From contig NZ_CP012981.1 in assembly GCF_001411495.1 (NCBI RefSeq), positions 3,472,001-3,536,000 of the forward strand: a stretch of DNA of 64,000 bases, in the 5' to 3' direction. Below are positions 1 through 8,650 of the stretch, one piece after another. The stretch comes from Burkholderia cepacia ATCC 25416 (lineage in GTDB: Bacteria > Pseudomonadota > Gammaproteobacteria > Burkholderiales > Burkholderiaceae). The stretch's first letter is position 1. Each line of letters begins with the position of its first letter. Under the pieces are notes generated by a model. It was not told the DNA's origin and did no database searches. It saw nothing but the letters and a program-made list of their open reading frames with translations. Both the position numbers and the translations under genes were made by a program.

Positions 1-666
1 GCGCTGCATGTCGGCCGACTCCTCGAGCCTCAGCCGGATCACCATGCCGATGATCACCAGCACGGCCGACAGCAGGAACGGAATGCGCCAGCCCCACATC
101 AGGAACGACGGTGTCGGCAGCGCGCTCAGCGCGAAGAAGGCCGCGGTGGCGAGCAGGTTGCCGGTGGGCGAACCCTGCTGCGCGAACGCCGCGTACAGGA
201 TGCTGCGATGCTTCGGCGCGTTCTCGCTCGCGATCAGCACCGCGCCGCCCCACTCGCCGCCGACCGCGATGCCCTGCAGCACGCGCAGCGCGACGAGGCC
301 GGCCGGCGCCCATACACCGATCCGCGCATAACCGGGCAGCAGGCCGATGCCGGTCGTCGCGAGCCCCATCATCACCAGCGTGATCACGAGCGCGGTCTTG
401 CGGCCGACACGATCGCCGAGATGCCCGAACACGATGCCGCCGAGCGGCCGCGCGGCGAAGCCGGCCCAGAACGTGACGAACGCAAGCAGCGTCGCGACGC
501 CGGGATCCATCCTGCTCGAAAAGAACACCTTGCCGAACACGAGCGCCGCGGCGGTGCCGTAAATGTAGAAGTCGTACCACTCGATCGTGGTGCCGACGAA
601 CGCCGCGAAGGCGGCGCGGCCGGGCCGCGGCTGCGGCGCGGCGGACGGGGATGGCTGACGGCTCAT
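1..666 (-). CDS. MHS-family MFS transporter, 3' end outside window
   Basis: Inner-membrane carrier of the metabolite:H+ symporter branch of the major facilitator superfamily, a group that takes up organic acids and related solutes. The first 222 codons are present and the rest lies left of the window. Near residue 25 the translation reads GTTIEWYDFYIYG, the hallmark of MHS carriers, followed by ARPLGGIVFGHLGDRVGRK, the MFS loop 2-3 motif, then by several hydrophobic segments. The ATG is preceded by GGAGACATCG, a good ribosome binding site. It is transcribed after the CoA-transferase and acyl-CoA dehydrogenase, so it probably imports the acid that those enzymes activate and oxidise. The substrate cannot be read from sequence. 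Confidence 0.88.
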   Translation of the reverse strand, partial: MSRQPSPSAAPQPRPGRAAFAAFVGTTIEWYDFYIYGTAAALVFGKVFFSSRMDPGVATLLAFVTFWAGFAARPLGGIVFGHLGDRVGRKTALVITLVMMGLATTGIGLLPGYARIGVWAPAGLVALRVLQGIAVGGEWGGAVLIASENAPKHRSILYAAFAQQGSPTGNLLATAAFFALSALPTPSFLMWGWRIPFLLSAVLVIIGMVIRLRLEESADMQR

Positions 667-755
667 CGATGTCTCCATGTTTGTGTTTCCGGGGCGCGAC
701 TGCCGCGCGCCTTTCCCGGGTGGCCGGCATGGCGCCGCCGGCCGGCGGCGTCGTG

Positions 756-1952
756 TCAGCCGGGGGCTTCCCTCAGCACGCCGGCGTCGAGCAATTGCTG
801 CTGGAGCGCGGGATCGACGCCGAGGCGATCGAGCACCGCGCGCGTGTCGCCGCCCAGCGCGGGCGGCGGCGAACGATAGGTAGCCGGCGTGCGCGACAGC
901 TTCACCGGCGACGCGGTGCCGCGATACGCGCCGATCTCGACGAACAGGTTCCGGTGCAGCGCATGCGGATCGTGCGCGACGTCGGCCACCGTTCGCACCG
1001 GCCCGCACGGCACGCCGGCCGCCATCAGGTCGCGCGCGAGCGGCTCGCATGCGTGCGCGGCGAGCCGCGCTTCCAGTTCGGCCTTCAGCTCGGGACGGTG
1101 CGCGCAGCGGTTGCGGTTGTCGACGAAACGCGGATCGCCCGCGAGCGCCGGCGCACCGAGATGCGCGACGAGCCGCGCGAACTGCCGGTCGTTGCCGATC
1201 GCGAGGAAGATCGGCACGGTCGCCGTGCGGTAGCTGTCGTATGGCGCGATGTTCGGATGCGCGTTGCCGCTGCGCGCCGGCACGCGCCCCGAACCGAAGA
1301 AGTTCGGCAGATGCGGATGCAGCAGCGACACGCCGCAGTCGTACAGCGCGATGTCGATCGACTGTCCGCGCCCGCTCTTCCCGCGCTCCGCGAGCGCCAG
1401 CAGGATGCCCGCGAGCGCATTGAGGCCTGTGACCATGTCGACGATCGGCAGACCGATGCGCGTCGCGTCGCCGTCGCGCTCGCCGTTGACGCTCATCAGC
1501 CCCGCCATCGCCTGGATCACCGCGTCGTAGCCGGGCAGCCCGCCGAGCGGGCCCGCTTCGCCGAAGCCCGTCACCGCGCAGTGGATCAGGCGCGGGAAGC
1601 GGGGCTGCAGGTCGCGCGCGTAATCCATCCCCCAGCGCGCGAGCGTGCCGGGCTTGAAGTTCTCGACGAGCACGTCGGCCTCTTCGAGCAGGCGCCACAG
1701 GATCGCGCGCCCCTCGTCGCGCGACAGGTCGAGCGCGAGCCCTTCCTTGTTGCGGTTCACGCCCATGAAGTACCACGCGGTGTCGCCGAGGAACGGCGGC
1801 CCCCAGCCGCGCGTCTCGTCGCCGTCCGGCGGCTCGATCTTGACCACCGTCGCCCCGTGGTCGGCGAGTGCCTGCGTGCAGTACGGGCCGCCGAGCACGC
1901 GGCTCAGGTCGACGACCTTCAGGCCGTCCAGTGCGCCACGCGAGGCGGTCAT
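756..1952 (-). CDS. CaiB/BaiF family (class III) CoA-transferase
   Basis: 398-residue CoA-transferase of the formyl-CoA:oxalate/carnitine CoA-transferase family, which moves CoA between carboxylic acids in the cytoplasm. Visible family features are LKVVDLSRVLGGPYCTQ at the N terminus, VVKIEPPDGDETRGWGPPF, the NRNKEGLALDL segment, ADVLVENFKPGTLARWG, and the central NIAPYDSYRT block of the active-site domain. Length is normal for the family. Its ATG overlaps the stop of the acyl-CoA dehydrogenase gene by 4 bp (ATGA), so the two are translationally coupled. The pair suggests activation of a carboxylate to its CoA ester followed by alpha,beta-desaturation. The acid itself is unknown. Confidence 0.9.
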   Translation of the reverse strand: MTASRGALDGLKVVDLSRVLGGPYCTQALADHGATVVKIEPPDGDETRGWGPPFLGDTAWYFMGVNRNKEGLALDLSRDEGRAILWRLLEEADVLVENFKPGTLARWGMDYARDLQPRFPRLIHCAVTGFGEAGPLGGLPGYDAVIQAMAGLMSVNGERDGDATRIGLPIVDMVTGLNALAGILLALAERGKSGRGQSIDIALYDCGVSLLHPHLPNFFGSGRVPARSGNAHPNIAPYDSYRTATVPIFLAIGNDRQFARLVAHLGAPALAGDPRFVDNRNRCAHRPELKAELEARLAAHACEPLARDLMAAGVPCGPVRTVADVAHDPHALHRNLFVEIGAYRGTASPVKLSRTPATYRSPPPALGGDTRAVLDRLGVDPALQQQLLDAGVLREAPG

Positions 1953-3700
1953 CGTTCGACCTCCGGCAGCAGGTCGAGCGCGGTATCGAGCGCGATGGGC
2001 GTGCCGCGCAGCAGCGCAGCGCAGGCAGCGGATTCGTCGTCGCGCGATGCCGGCGCAAGCGGGTCGACCGGCAGCAGCTTGTGGCGCACGACCAGGTGCG
2101 CGAGCGCGAGACGCCGGAAATCCGGCGCGAGCCGCGCGCCCTCGCACGCCATCAGCACGGCCGCGCTTGCGTAGTACAGCGCGGACGCGGCCTGCCGCAC
2201 GCGCGCGTCGTCGCCTTCCGCCGCGACCCGCGCAAGCGCGTCGCAGGCGCGCGCGAGGATGCGCCGCAGCGCCGCGCGGCTCGCGTCGGGCAGCGGCGCC
2301 GCGCCGAGGCGGTCGCCGAGAAAGGTACGCAGCGCGTCGAGCGCTTGCTCGCGCTGCGCGGCCCGCGCGACGTCGAGCGCGACGATGTTGCTCGTGCCTT
2401 CCCAGATCGAGCCGAGATGCGCATCGCGCACGAGGCGCGCATCGCTCCATTCCTCGATGTAGCCGGTGCCGCCGCGCACTTCCATCGCATCGCCCGTCAC
2501 GCGCCGCGCATCGCGGCACGCGCGGAACTTGATCAGCGGCGTCAGGATCCGCACGCAGCGCGCCGCCTGCTCGTCGCCGGCATCGGCCTGCGGCAGCAGC
2601 AGCGCGATCTGCATGAACATCGCGCGCGCGGCCTCGGCCGGCAGCAGCATCTTCAGCAACTGGCGCTGCATCAGCGGCATCTCGATCAGCTTGCGGCCGA
2701 ACGCCTCGCGGTGCGCGGCGACGTGCAGCGCCTCGTTCAGCGCGCGCCGCATCAGCCCCGCCGCGCGCACGCCGTTCGACAGCCGCGACATGTTGATCAT
2801 GTCGGCCATCTGGTGGAAACCGCGGCCGATCTCGCCGATCAGGAAAGCCTGCGCGCCTTCGAGCGCGATCTCGCCGCTCGCCATCGACCGGCTGCCGAGC
2901 TTGTCCTTCAGGCGCACGATCCGGTAGCGGTTGCGCGTGCCGTCCGGCAGCGTCTTCGGCAGCAGGAACAGCGCGAGGCCCTTGATGCCGTCCGGCGCGC
3001 CGTCGGGCCGCGCGAGCACCATCGCGAGATCGGCATCCGCGTTCGAGCAGAACCACTTGTCGCCGGTCAGGCGCCAGACGGTCTCGCCGTGCGCGTCCGT
3101 CTCGCGCGTCGCCCGCGTGGCGATCCGGCCGACGTCGGAACCCGCCGCCTGCTCGGTCATGAACATCGCGCCCTGGTACAGCGTGTCGAAGTCGCGCGAC
3201 GCGAGTCTCGGCAGGTAGCGCGCGACGAGCGCCGGATCGCCGAAGCGGCGCAGCGTACGCGTCAGCGAATCGGTCATGCTGACCGGGCAGCACAGCCCGA
3301 ATTCCGCCTGCACGAACAGGAACGTCAGCGCGTACTTGACGAGCGGCGCAACGGATTCCGCCCCGTGGCTCAGCGACGCGAGCCCGAGCTCGGCATACGC
3401 GACACGTTCGAGTGCGACATACGCGGGATCCTTGCCGATCCGCTGCACGGCCTCGCCGCGCCGGTTGCGGTGTTCGAGCACGGGCGGATGCTTGTCCGCG
3501 CGCGACGCCCATTCGTCGAGTTCGCCCGACACGCGTGCGCCGAGCGCGCGCAGCCGAGGCTCCAGTTCGGCATAGTGCGCGTCGCCGAGATGCAGCTTCA
3601 GCAACGCGCCGAGATCGGGATCGGCCGTGAAGAAATCGAGGCCCCGGCTGTCGGGGATGTTGGATGCGCCGGCGTCCGGCGTGCGAGCGGTGTCGTTCAT
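1949..3700 (-). CDS. acyl-CoA dehydrogenase family protein
   Basis: FAD-dependent acyl-CoA dehydrogenase of 583 residues, longer than the roughly 380-residue classical enzymes and closer to the large AidB/FadE-like subgroup with a C-terminal extension. The flavin/substrate signature MTEQAAGSDVG lies near residue 185. GDKWFCSNADADLAMVLAR, the RLSNGVRAAGLMRRALNEA helix, FGRKLIEMPLMQR and RGGTGYIEEW follow in family order; the last carries the expected acidic residue near the flavin. The ATG chosen at 3700 is followed by MNDTARTPDAG and leaves a 175-bp divergent promoter; an in-frame upstream extension to 3877 would overrun the LysR start. First gene of an operon with the CoA-transferase and the MHS transporter. 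Confidence 0.88.
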   Translation of the reverse strand: MNDTARTPDAGASNIPDSRGLDFFTADPDLGALLKLHLGDAHYAELEPRLRALGARVSGELDEWASRADKHPPVLEHRNRRGEAVQRIGKDPAYVALERVAYAELGLASLSHGAESVAPLVKYALTFLFVQAEFGLCCPVSMTDSLTRTLRRFGDPALVARYLPRLASRDFDTLYQGAMFMTEQAAGSDVGRIATRATRETDAHGETVWRLTGDKWFCSNADADLAMVLARPDGAPDGIKGLALFLLPKTLPDGTRNRYRIVRLKDKLGSRSMASGEIALEGAQAFLIGEIGRGFHQMADMINMSRLSNGVRAAGLMRRALNEALHVAAHREAFGRKLIEMPLMQRQLLKMLLPAEAARAMFMQIALLLPQADAGDEQAARCVRILTPLIKFRACRDARRVTGDAMEVRGGTGYIEEWSDARLVRDAHLGSIWEGTSNIVALDVARAAQREQALDALRTFLGDRLGAAPLPDASRAALRRILARACDALARVAAEGDDARVRQAASALYYASAAVLMACEGARLAPDFRRLALAHLVVRHKLLPVDPLAPASRDDESAACAALLRGTPIALDTALDLLPEVER

Positions 3701-3798
3701 GCGTGCGTCTCCTGGGTTGCCTGCACATCGGCCGGCGGGGGGGCGCCGCGGCGCCCGGCCCGTCCCGTGCAAAGCTTTCCGCAGAGCGTAGGCGCGCG

Positions 3799-3853
3799 AT
3801 CGATAAGCGTCCAATACAGGATTTGTCCGGTACGATAGACATCGCTTATCGAT
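3799..3853. promoter_or_regulatory. candidate LysR operator: 11-bp inverted repeat
   Basis: ATCGATAAGCG at 3799-3809 is matched exactly by its reverse complement CGCTTATCGAT at 3843-3853. The arms start 44 bp apart, close to four helical turns, and lie between the divergent acyl-CoA dehydrogenase operon and the LysR gene. Such a paired site fits a LysR tetramer that controls the operon and its own gene. The arrangement is seen; the binding is inferred. Confidence 0.5.
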
Positions 3854-3875
3854 GCCGACGCCGCGAGGAGACACC

Positions 3876-4778
3876 ATGGAACTGAGGCAGTTGCGCTACT
3901 TCGTGGCGGTCGCCGAGGAACTGCATTTCGGGCGCGCGGCAAAGCGCCTGTTCATCTCGCAGCCGGCGCTGAGTTTCGATATCCGCAAGTTCGAGGACGC
4001 GCTCGGCGTCCAGCTGTTCTCGCGCACCAACAAGACCGTCGCGCTGACCAACGCGGGCGAGGTGCTGCTCGGCGAAGCGCGCCGGCTGCTGCTGCAGGCG
4101 GCCGAGGCCGAACGCCTGACGGTGCGCTCCGCGTCGGGCCTCGCGGGCCGGCTGCGGATCGGCTTCGTTCATTCGATGCTGTATCGCGGGCTGCCCGATG
4201 CGGTGCGGCGTTTCGAGGCCGACTACCCGGGCGTCGAGGTCGTGCTGAGCGAGATGAACACGCACGCGCAGGTGCAGGCGATCCAGCGCGGCCAGATCGA
4301 TCTCGGCTACGCGCACTGGGGCCACTTCCCGCCCGAGGTCGAATCGGTACCTGTCTATGCGGAACCGTTCGTGTGCTGCCTGCCGGCCGCACATCCGCTC
4401 GCGCGGCGCAGGCAGGTCGCGCTTGCCGCGCTGGCCGCGGAACCGTTCATCCTGTTCCCGCGCGAAGCAGCGCCGCACTATCACGACCTGATCATCGCGC
4501 AATGCGTGAACGCCGGCTTCAGCCCGCTGATCCGCCACGAAGCGCGGCTGTGGCAGACGATCCTGTCGATGATCGAGTTCGGGATGGGCGTCGCGCTGGT
4601 GCCGCGCGTGCTGCAGCAGGCGAAGAGCGACCGGCTCGCGTTCCGGCCGCTGAAGGATGCGTCGCTCGAATCGCGCACGCTCGCGCTGAAGCGCAGCGGC
4701 ACCGCCGAGCCGGTTGCGCTGCGCTTCGCCGACTACGTGCGCGCGTCGATCGATGCACTGCCCGCGCTCGCGGGCTGA
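3876..4778 (+). CDS. LysR-family transcriptional regulator
   Basis: 300-residue LysR regulator. It has an N-terminal winged helix-turn-helix (MELRQLRYFVAVAEELHFGRAAKRL, recognition helix SQPALSFDIRKFEDALG, residues about 1-60) and a periplasmic-binding-protein-like effector domain (about 90-290). The start at 3876 is preferred over an in-frame ATG at 3852 because it begins with the canonical MELRQLRYF and has GAGGAG upstream. Divergent transcription from the acyl-CoA dehydrogenase operon makes it the likely local activator, responding to the acid or its CoA ester. The effector is unknown. Confidence 0.92.
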   Translation: MELRQLRYFVAVAEELHFGRAAKRLFISQPALSFDIRKFEDALGVQLFSRTNKTVALTNAGEVLLGEARRLLLQAAEAERLTVRSASGLAGRLRIGFVHSMLYRGLPDAVRRFEADYPGVEVVLSEMNTHAQVQAIQRGQIDLGYAHWGHFPPEVESVPVYAEPFVCCLPAAHPLARRRQVALAALAAEPFILFPREAAPHYHDLIIAQCVNAGFSPLIRHEARLWQTILSMIEFGMGVALVPRVLQQAKSDRLAFRPLKDASLESRTLALKRSGTAEPVALRFADYVRASIDALPALAG

Positions 4779-4834
4779 GTGCACGGCTCGCGAACCGGTG
4801 CTTGCGGCTATTTGAAAAAAATTGCAGAAAGGGC

Positions 4835-4863
4835 TTTACGAATCCCAAAAGCTCTGACATAAT
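4835..4863 (+). promoter_or_regulatory. sigma70-type promoter of tRNA-Val
   Basis: TTTACG (4835-4840) and CATAAT (4858-4863) are separated by 17 bp in an AT-rich patch and lie 14 bp before the first base of the tRNA. Spacing and position fit a housekeeping promoter. Confidence 0.6.
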
Positions 4864-4876
4864 TTGATTCTTCTTT

Positions 4877-4951
4877 GGGCGGTTAGCTCAGCGGTAGAGC
4901 ACTGCCTTCACACGGCAGGGGTCACTGGTTCGATCCCAGTACCGCCCACCA
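4877..4951 (+). tRNA. tRNA-Val (anticodon CAC)
   Basis: A complete cloverleaf can be drawn. The acceptor stem GGGCGGT pairs with ACCGCCC, the D arm is GCTCAGCGGTAGAGC, and the anticodon stem CTGCC/GGCAG holds the loop TTCACAC. The T arm ACTGG-TTCGATC-CCAGT follows, then discriminator A and an encoded CCA (4949-4951). The anticodon CAC reads the valine codon GUG, a frequent codon in this GC-rich genome. Confidence 0.97.
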
Positions 4952-4960
4952 AAGAATTCA

Positions 4961-4993
4961 AGGGCCTGCGTCTCACGACGCAGGCCCTTTTCG
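4961..4993 (+). terminator. Rho-independent terminator after tRNA-Val
   Basis: A 12-bp perfect stem AGGGCCTGCGTC (4961-4972) / GACGCAGGCCCT (4977-4988) with loop TCAC is followed by a T run. It begins ten bases after the CCA end of the tRNA. Confidence 0.85.
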
Positions 4994-5070
4994 TTTTGGC
5001 GTCACGCGCATCGTCGAATTCGACCTGCAGCGCTACGCGTACACGTCATCACGGCGGCCGCGACGACAGC

Positions 5071-6465
5071 TCACGCGGAACGCCCCACCCGCTGCGCCGT
5101 CGCATCGAACGCACGTTTCGCCTTGTCGACGATCTCGTCGATCTCCGCCTCGCGAATCACGAGCGGCGGCGACAGCAGCATCCGGTCGCCGGTCGCACGC
5201 ATGATCAGGTTGCCGTTGAAGCAGAAGTCGCGGCAGATCGTCCCGATATCGACGTTCGCACCGAACCGCTCGCGCCGGTTCCGGTCGAGCGCAAGCTGAA
5301 CGCCTGCCACGAGCCCCGCTCCCGAAATCTCCCCGACGATCGGATGGTCGCCCAGCGCATCGCGCAGCCGGCGCTGGAAGTACGGCCCGATGTCGTTCTT
5401 CACGCGCTCGACGATCCCTTCGTCGCGCAGCAGCTTCAGGTTCGCGACCGCGACGGCTGCCGCCACCGGGTGGCCCGAGTACGTGAGGCCGTGGTTGAAT
5501 TCGCCGTTGTCGATGATCGGCCGCGCCACCCGCTCGTGAATGCCGACGGCCCCCATCGGCACGTAGCCCGACGTGAGGCCCTTGGCCATCGTGATCAGGT
5601 CCGGCTCGAAGCCGAAGTGCTGGTGCGCGAACCATTCGCCGGTGCGCCCGAACCCGCCGATCACTTCGTCGGCCACCAGCAGGATGTCGTACTTGCGGCA
5701 GATCCGCTGGATTTCCGGCCAGTACGTCGACGGCGGGAAGATCACGCCGCCCGCGCCCTGGAACGGCTCGCCGATGAACGCCGCGACGTTTTCCGCGCCG
5801 AGTTCGAGGATCTTCGCCTCGAGCTGCTGCGCGCGGGCCAGGCCGAACGCTTCCGGCGTTTCGCCGGCCGCCGCCTCGCCGAAGAAATACGGCTGGTCGA
5901 TGTGCACGATGTGCTCGACCTTCGACGGCATCTGCTCGTGCATGTAGCCCATCCCGCCGAGCGTGCCGCCGGCGATCGTCGAGCCGTGGTAGCCGTTCTT
6001 GCGCGAGATCACGTACTTCTTCTGCGGCTGGCCCTGCACGCGCCAGTACTGGTGCACGAGGCGCAGCACGGTGTCGTTGCCTTCCGAGCCGCTGTTGCAA
6101 TAGAAGAAGTGGTTGAAGCCCTTCGGCGTGACTTCCGCGAGCATCGCGGAGAGTTCGATCACCGGCGGGTGCGTGGTCTTGAAGAAGGTGTTGTAGAACG
6201 GCAGTTCCTGGATCTGGCGATACGCGGCGTCGGCGAGTTCCTTGCGGCCGTAGCCGACGTTCACGCACCAGAGGCCGGCCATCCCGTCGATGACCTTGTT
6301 GCCGTCCGAGTCCCACAGGTAGACGCCGTCGGCCTTCACGATCACGCGGCTGCCCGCGCGGTTCAGCGCGCCCATGTCCGAGAACGGGTGGATGTGGTGC
6401 GCGGCGTCGAGCGCGCGGTATTCGGCGGTCGAATGCGGTGAGAAGGCTTCGTTTCGATCGGTCAT
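5071..6465 (-). CDS. spuC: putrescine/polyamine:pyruvate aminotransferase (SpuC-like, class III)
   Basis: 464-residue PLP-dependent class III (omega) aminotransferase. Family features in order are DGMAGLWCVNVGYG, FYCNSGSEGNDT for phosphate binding, NGYHGSTIAGGTLGGMG, LLVADEVIGGFGRTG with the PLP-contacting Asp, and ITMAKGLTSGYVPMGA with the Schiff-base lysine. It lies 28 bp after a gamma-glutamylpolyamine synthetase in an operon that also encodes PuuD. Transfer of the putrescine amino group to pyruvate, giving 4-aminobutanal, is therefore the likely reaction, as for Pseudomonas SpuC. Other omega-amine substrates remain possible. Confidence 0.88.
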   Translation of the reverse strand: MTDRNEAFSPHSTAEYRALDAAHHIHPFSDMGALNRAGSRVIVKADGVYLWDSDGNKVIDGMAGLWCVNVGYGRKELADAAYRQIQELPFYNTFFKTTHPPVIELSAMLAEVTPKGFNHFFYCNSGSEGNDTVLRLVHQYWRVQGQPQKKYVISRKNGYHGSTIAGGTLGGMGYMHEQMPSKVEHIVHIDQPYFFGEAAAGETPEAFGLARAQQLEAKILELGAENVAAFIGEPFQGAGGVIFPPSTYWPEIQRICRKYDILLVADEVIGGFGRTGEWFAHQHFGFEPDLITMAKGLTSGYVPMGAVGIHERVARPIIDNGEFNHGLTYSGHPVAAAVAVANLKLLRDEGIVERVKNDIGPYFQRRLRDALGDHPIVGEISGAGLVAGVQLALDRNRRERFGANVDIGTICRDFCFNGNLIMRATGDRMLLSPPLVIREAEIDEIVDKAKRAFDATAQRVGRSA

Positions 6466-6493
6466 GTTTCCTCCGGATAACGCTGCCGCACGC

Positions 6494-7831
6494 TCAGACG
6501 TGCAGCAGCAGATGCCTGCGCTCCCACGAGCTGATCACGCGGAAAAACGCTTCGTATTCGGTGTCCTTCAGCGCCAGGTAGGCCTTCACGAACTTGTCGC
6601 CGAGAATGCCGGCGAGCGGCGTGCACGCCGCCATCAGCGAGATCCCCTCCTCGAGATTGCGCGGCAGCTGGTACGGCAGGTTGTAGCCGTCCGACGCGAT
6701 CGGCTCGGTCGGCGCGAGCTGCTGCGACAAGCCGAGATAGCCGGCGGCGAGCGTCGCCGCGAACGCGAGGTACGGATTGCAGTCGACACCCGGAATCCGG
6801 TTCTCGATGCGGCGCGCCGACGCGCCCGACTGCGGGATGCGGAAGCCGACCGTGCGGTTGTCGTAGCCCCACTGCACGTTGATCGGCGCGGCCATGAAGC
6901 GCGACAGGCGGCGATACGAGTTGATGTACGGCGCGAAGATCGGCATCAGCGCCGGCGTGTACTTCTGCAGCCCCGCGAGATAGCTGTGGAACATCGGCGA
7001 CACGGCGCCGTCTTCGCCCGAGAACAGGTTGCGCCCCGTGCGCGCGTCGGCCAGGCTCTGGTGGATGTGCATCGCCGAGCCCGGCTCGTCCTGCATCGGC
7101 TTCGCCATGAAGGTCGCGTACATGTTGTGGCGCAACGCGGCCTCGCGCACCGTGCGCTTGAACAGGAACACCTGGTCGGCCAGCGACAGCGCATCGCCGT
7201 GCACGAAGTTGATCTCCATCTGCGCGGCGCCGACTTCATGGATCAGCGTCTCGATATCGAGCCCCTGCATCTCGCAGTATTCGTAGATGTCCTCGAACAG
7301 TGAATCGAACTCGTTGACGGCCTCGATCGAATACGACTGCCGGCCGGTTTCGGCGCGCCCGGTGCGGCCAACGGGCGGACGCAGCGGCAGGTCCGGATCG
7401 GCGTTCATGTCGACCAGGTAGAACTCGAGCTCGGGCGCAACGACCGGCTGCCAGCCTTTCGCCTTGTACAGGTCGAGCACACGGCGTAGCACGTAGCGCG
7501 GCGAGATCTCGACCGGCGAGCCGTCGAAGTGCACGCAATCGTGAATCACCTGCGCGGTCGGATCGACGGCCCACGGAATCAGGCAGATCGTCGACGGATC
7601 GGGCACGCACACCATGTCGGGGTCGGTCACGCCGGTCAGCGTGCCGTCCTCCGGATAGTCGCCGGTGACGGTCTGCACCATCACGGCCTGCGGCAAGCGC
7701 ATCGATTCGCCGGATTCGAACTTGTTGCGCGGAATGATCTTGCCGCGCGCGATGCCGGCCATGTCGGGAATGATCGCCTCGACCTCGGTGATGCGGTGCT
7801 GTCGCAGGAATTCGCTCAGTTCGGGTTGCAT
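6494..7831 (-). CDS. puuA: glutamine synthetase family protein, probable gamma-glutamylputrescine synthetase
   Basis: 445-residue member of the glutamine synthetase superfamily (PuuA/SpuI/GlnA-like), predicted to ligate glutamate to putrescine using ATP. The N-terminal beta-grasp part (EVEAIIPDMAGIARGKIIPR) is followed by the catalytic domain. That domain contains VAPELEFYLVD for metal binding, GAAQMEINFVHGDAL, MHIHQSLADARTG, and NRTVGFRIPQSGASARRIENRIPG. The adenylylation-site region typical of true glutamine synthetase is not conserved. Its place 12 bp after puuD and before the SpuC-like aminotransferase supports polyamine degradation rather than nitrogen assimilation. Confidence 0.88.
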   Translation of the reverse strand: MQPELSEFLRQHRITEVEAIIPDMAGIARGKIIPRNKFESGESMRLPQAVMVQTVTGDYPEDGTLTGVTDPDMVCVPDPSTICLIPWAVDPTAQVIHDCVHFDGSPVEISPRYVLRRVLDLYKAKGWQPVVAPELEFYLVDMNADPDLPLRPPVGRTGRAETGRQSYSIEAVNEFDSLFEDIYEYCEMQGLDIETLIHEVGAAQMEINFVHGDALSLADQVFLFKRTVREAALRHNMYATFMAKPMQDEPGSAMHIHQSLADARTGRNLFSGEDGAVSPMFHSYLAGLQKYTPALMPIFAPYINSYRRLSRFMAAPINVQWGYDNRTVGFRIPQSGASARRIENRIPGVDCNPYLAFAATLAAGYLGLSQQLAPTEPIASDGYNLPYQLPRNLEEGISLMAACTPLAGILGDKFVKAYLALKDTEYEAFFRVISSWERRHLLLHV

Positions 7832-7843
7832 GATCGGCCTCTG

Positions 7844-8650
7844 TCAGTCGACGTCGGATGCGGCCGGCGACGGCATCGCGCCGCCGGCCGCATGAATGCG
7901 ATGGGTCATGCGCGCGCGGCACGCCGCGCCGAATGCCGCGAAGATATCGCGCGACAGTGGCTGTTCCGCGTAGCGCCATTCGGGATGCCACTGCACGCCG
8001 AGCGCGAACGCACGCGCGCCGCGCACGCTGACGGCCTCGACCAGCCCGTCGGGCGCGCTGGCTTCGACGACGAGCCCCGCGCCGAGCTGCGCGATGCCCT
8101 GGTCGTGCAGCGAATTGACCGTCGCTTCAGGTGCGCCGTGCGCGATCCGCTGCAGCAGGCCGCCCGGCGCGAACTGCACGACGTGCGCGGGGCCGTACTG
8201 CCGTTCGAGCGGATCGGCCGGCCGCTCGCGGTGATCGTCGAAGCCGGTCGTCGCGTGCAGCCGCTGATGCAGCGTGCCGCCGTAGGCAACGTTCAGCTCC
8301 TGCATGCCGCGACAGATCGCGAGTACGGGTACGCCCGCGTCGATCGCCGCGCGGATCAGCGGCAGCGCGGTCGCATCGCGCGCGGGATCGTGCAGCGTGT
8401 CGGGCGCGCTCGCGGCACCGCCGTAATGATGCGGCTCGACGTTCGAATAACTGCCGGTCAACAGCAACCCGTCGACCGCCTCGACGATCGCATCGGCCGG
8501 CTGGCGCGCGCCGAGCGCGGGCAGCACGAAGGCAAGCACGCCCGCGCCGTCGACGAGCGCGGCCAGGTACTTCTCCCCCGCCGTGTGGTTCGGATGTGCA
8601 CCGCGCAGGATGCGGTCGGCGGTCACGGCTACGATCGGTCGCGCACGCAT
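7844..8650 (-). CDS. puuD: gamma-glutamyl-gamma-aminobutyrate hydrolase family protein
   Basis: 268-residue class I glutamine-amidotransferase-like hydrolase (peptidase C26) that releases GABA from gamma-glutamyl-GABA at the end of the gamma-glutamylated putrescine pathway. The nucleophile elbow is LAICRGMQELNVAYGG with the catalytic Cys, and the His of the triad is in GVQWHPEWRY. DGLLLTGSYSNVEPHHYGG is the substrate-pocket segment. Translation is taken from the ATG at 8650, MRARPIVAVTADRIL, because GGAGAGA lies just upstream; an in-frame extension to 8716 lacks family similarity. First gene of the operon with puuA and spuC. PuuB and PuuC are not in this window. Confidence 0.9.
   Translation of the reverse strand: MRARPIVAVTADRILRGAHPNHTAGEKYLAALVDGAGVLAFVLPALGARQPADAIVEAVDGLLLTGSYSNVEPHHYGGAASAPDTLHDPARDATALPLIRAAIDAGVPVLAICRGMQELNVAYGGTLHQRLHATTGFDDHRERPADPLERQYGPAHVVQFAPGGLLQRIAHGAPEATVNSLHDQGIAQLGAGLVVEASAPDGLVEAVSVRGARAFALGVQWHPEWRYAEQPLSRDIFAAFGAACRARMTHRIHAAGGAMPSPAASDVD

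Noticed and set aside
756..3842. A single 1028-codon minus-strand open frame over the CoA-transferase and acyl-CoA dehydrogenase genes, apparently a fusion protein
   Set aside because: Only its last 398 codons match a family. The first part is arginine-rich and out of frame with the real dehydrogenase; GC-rich DNA keeps frames open by chance.
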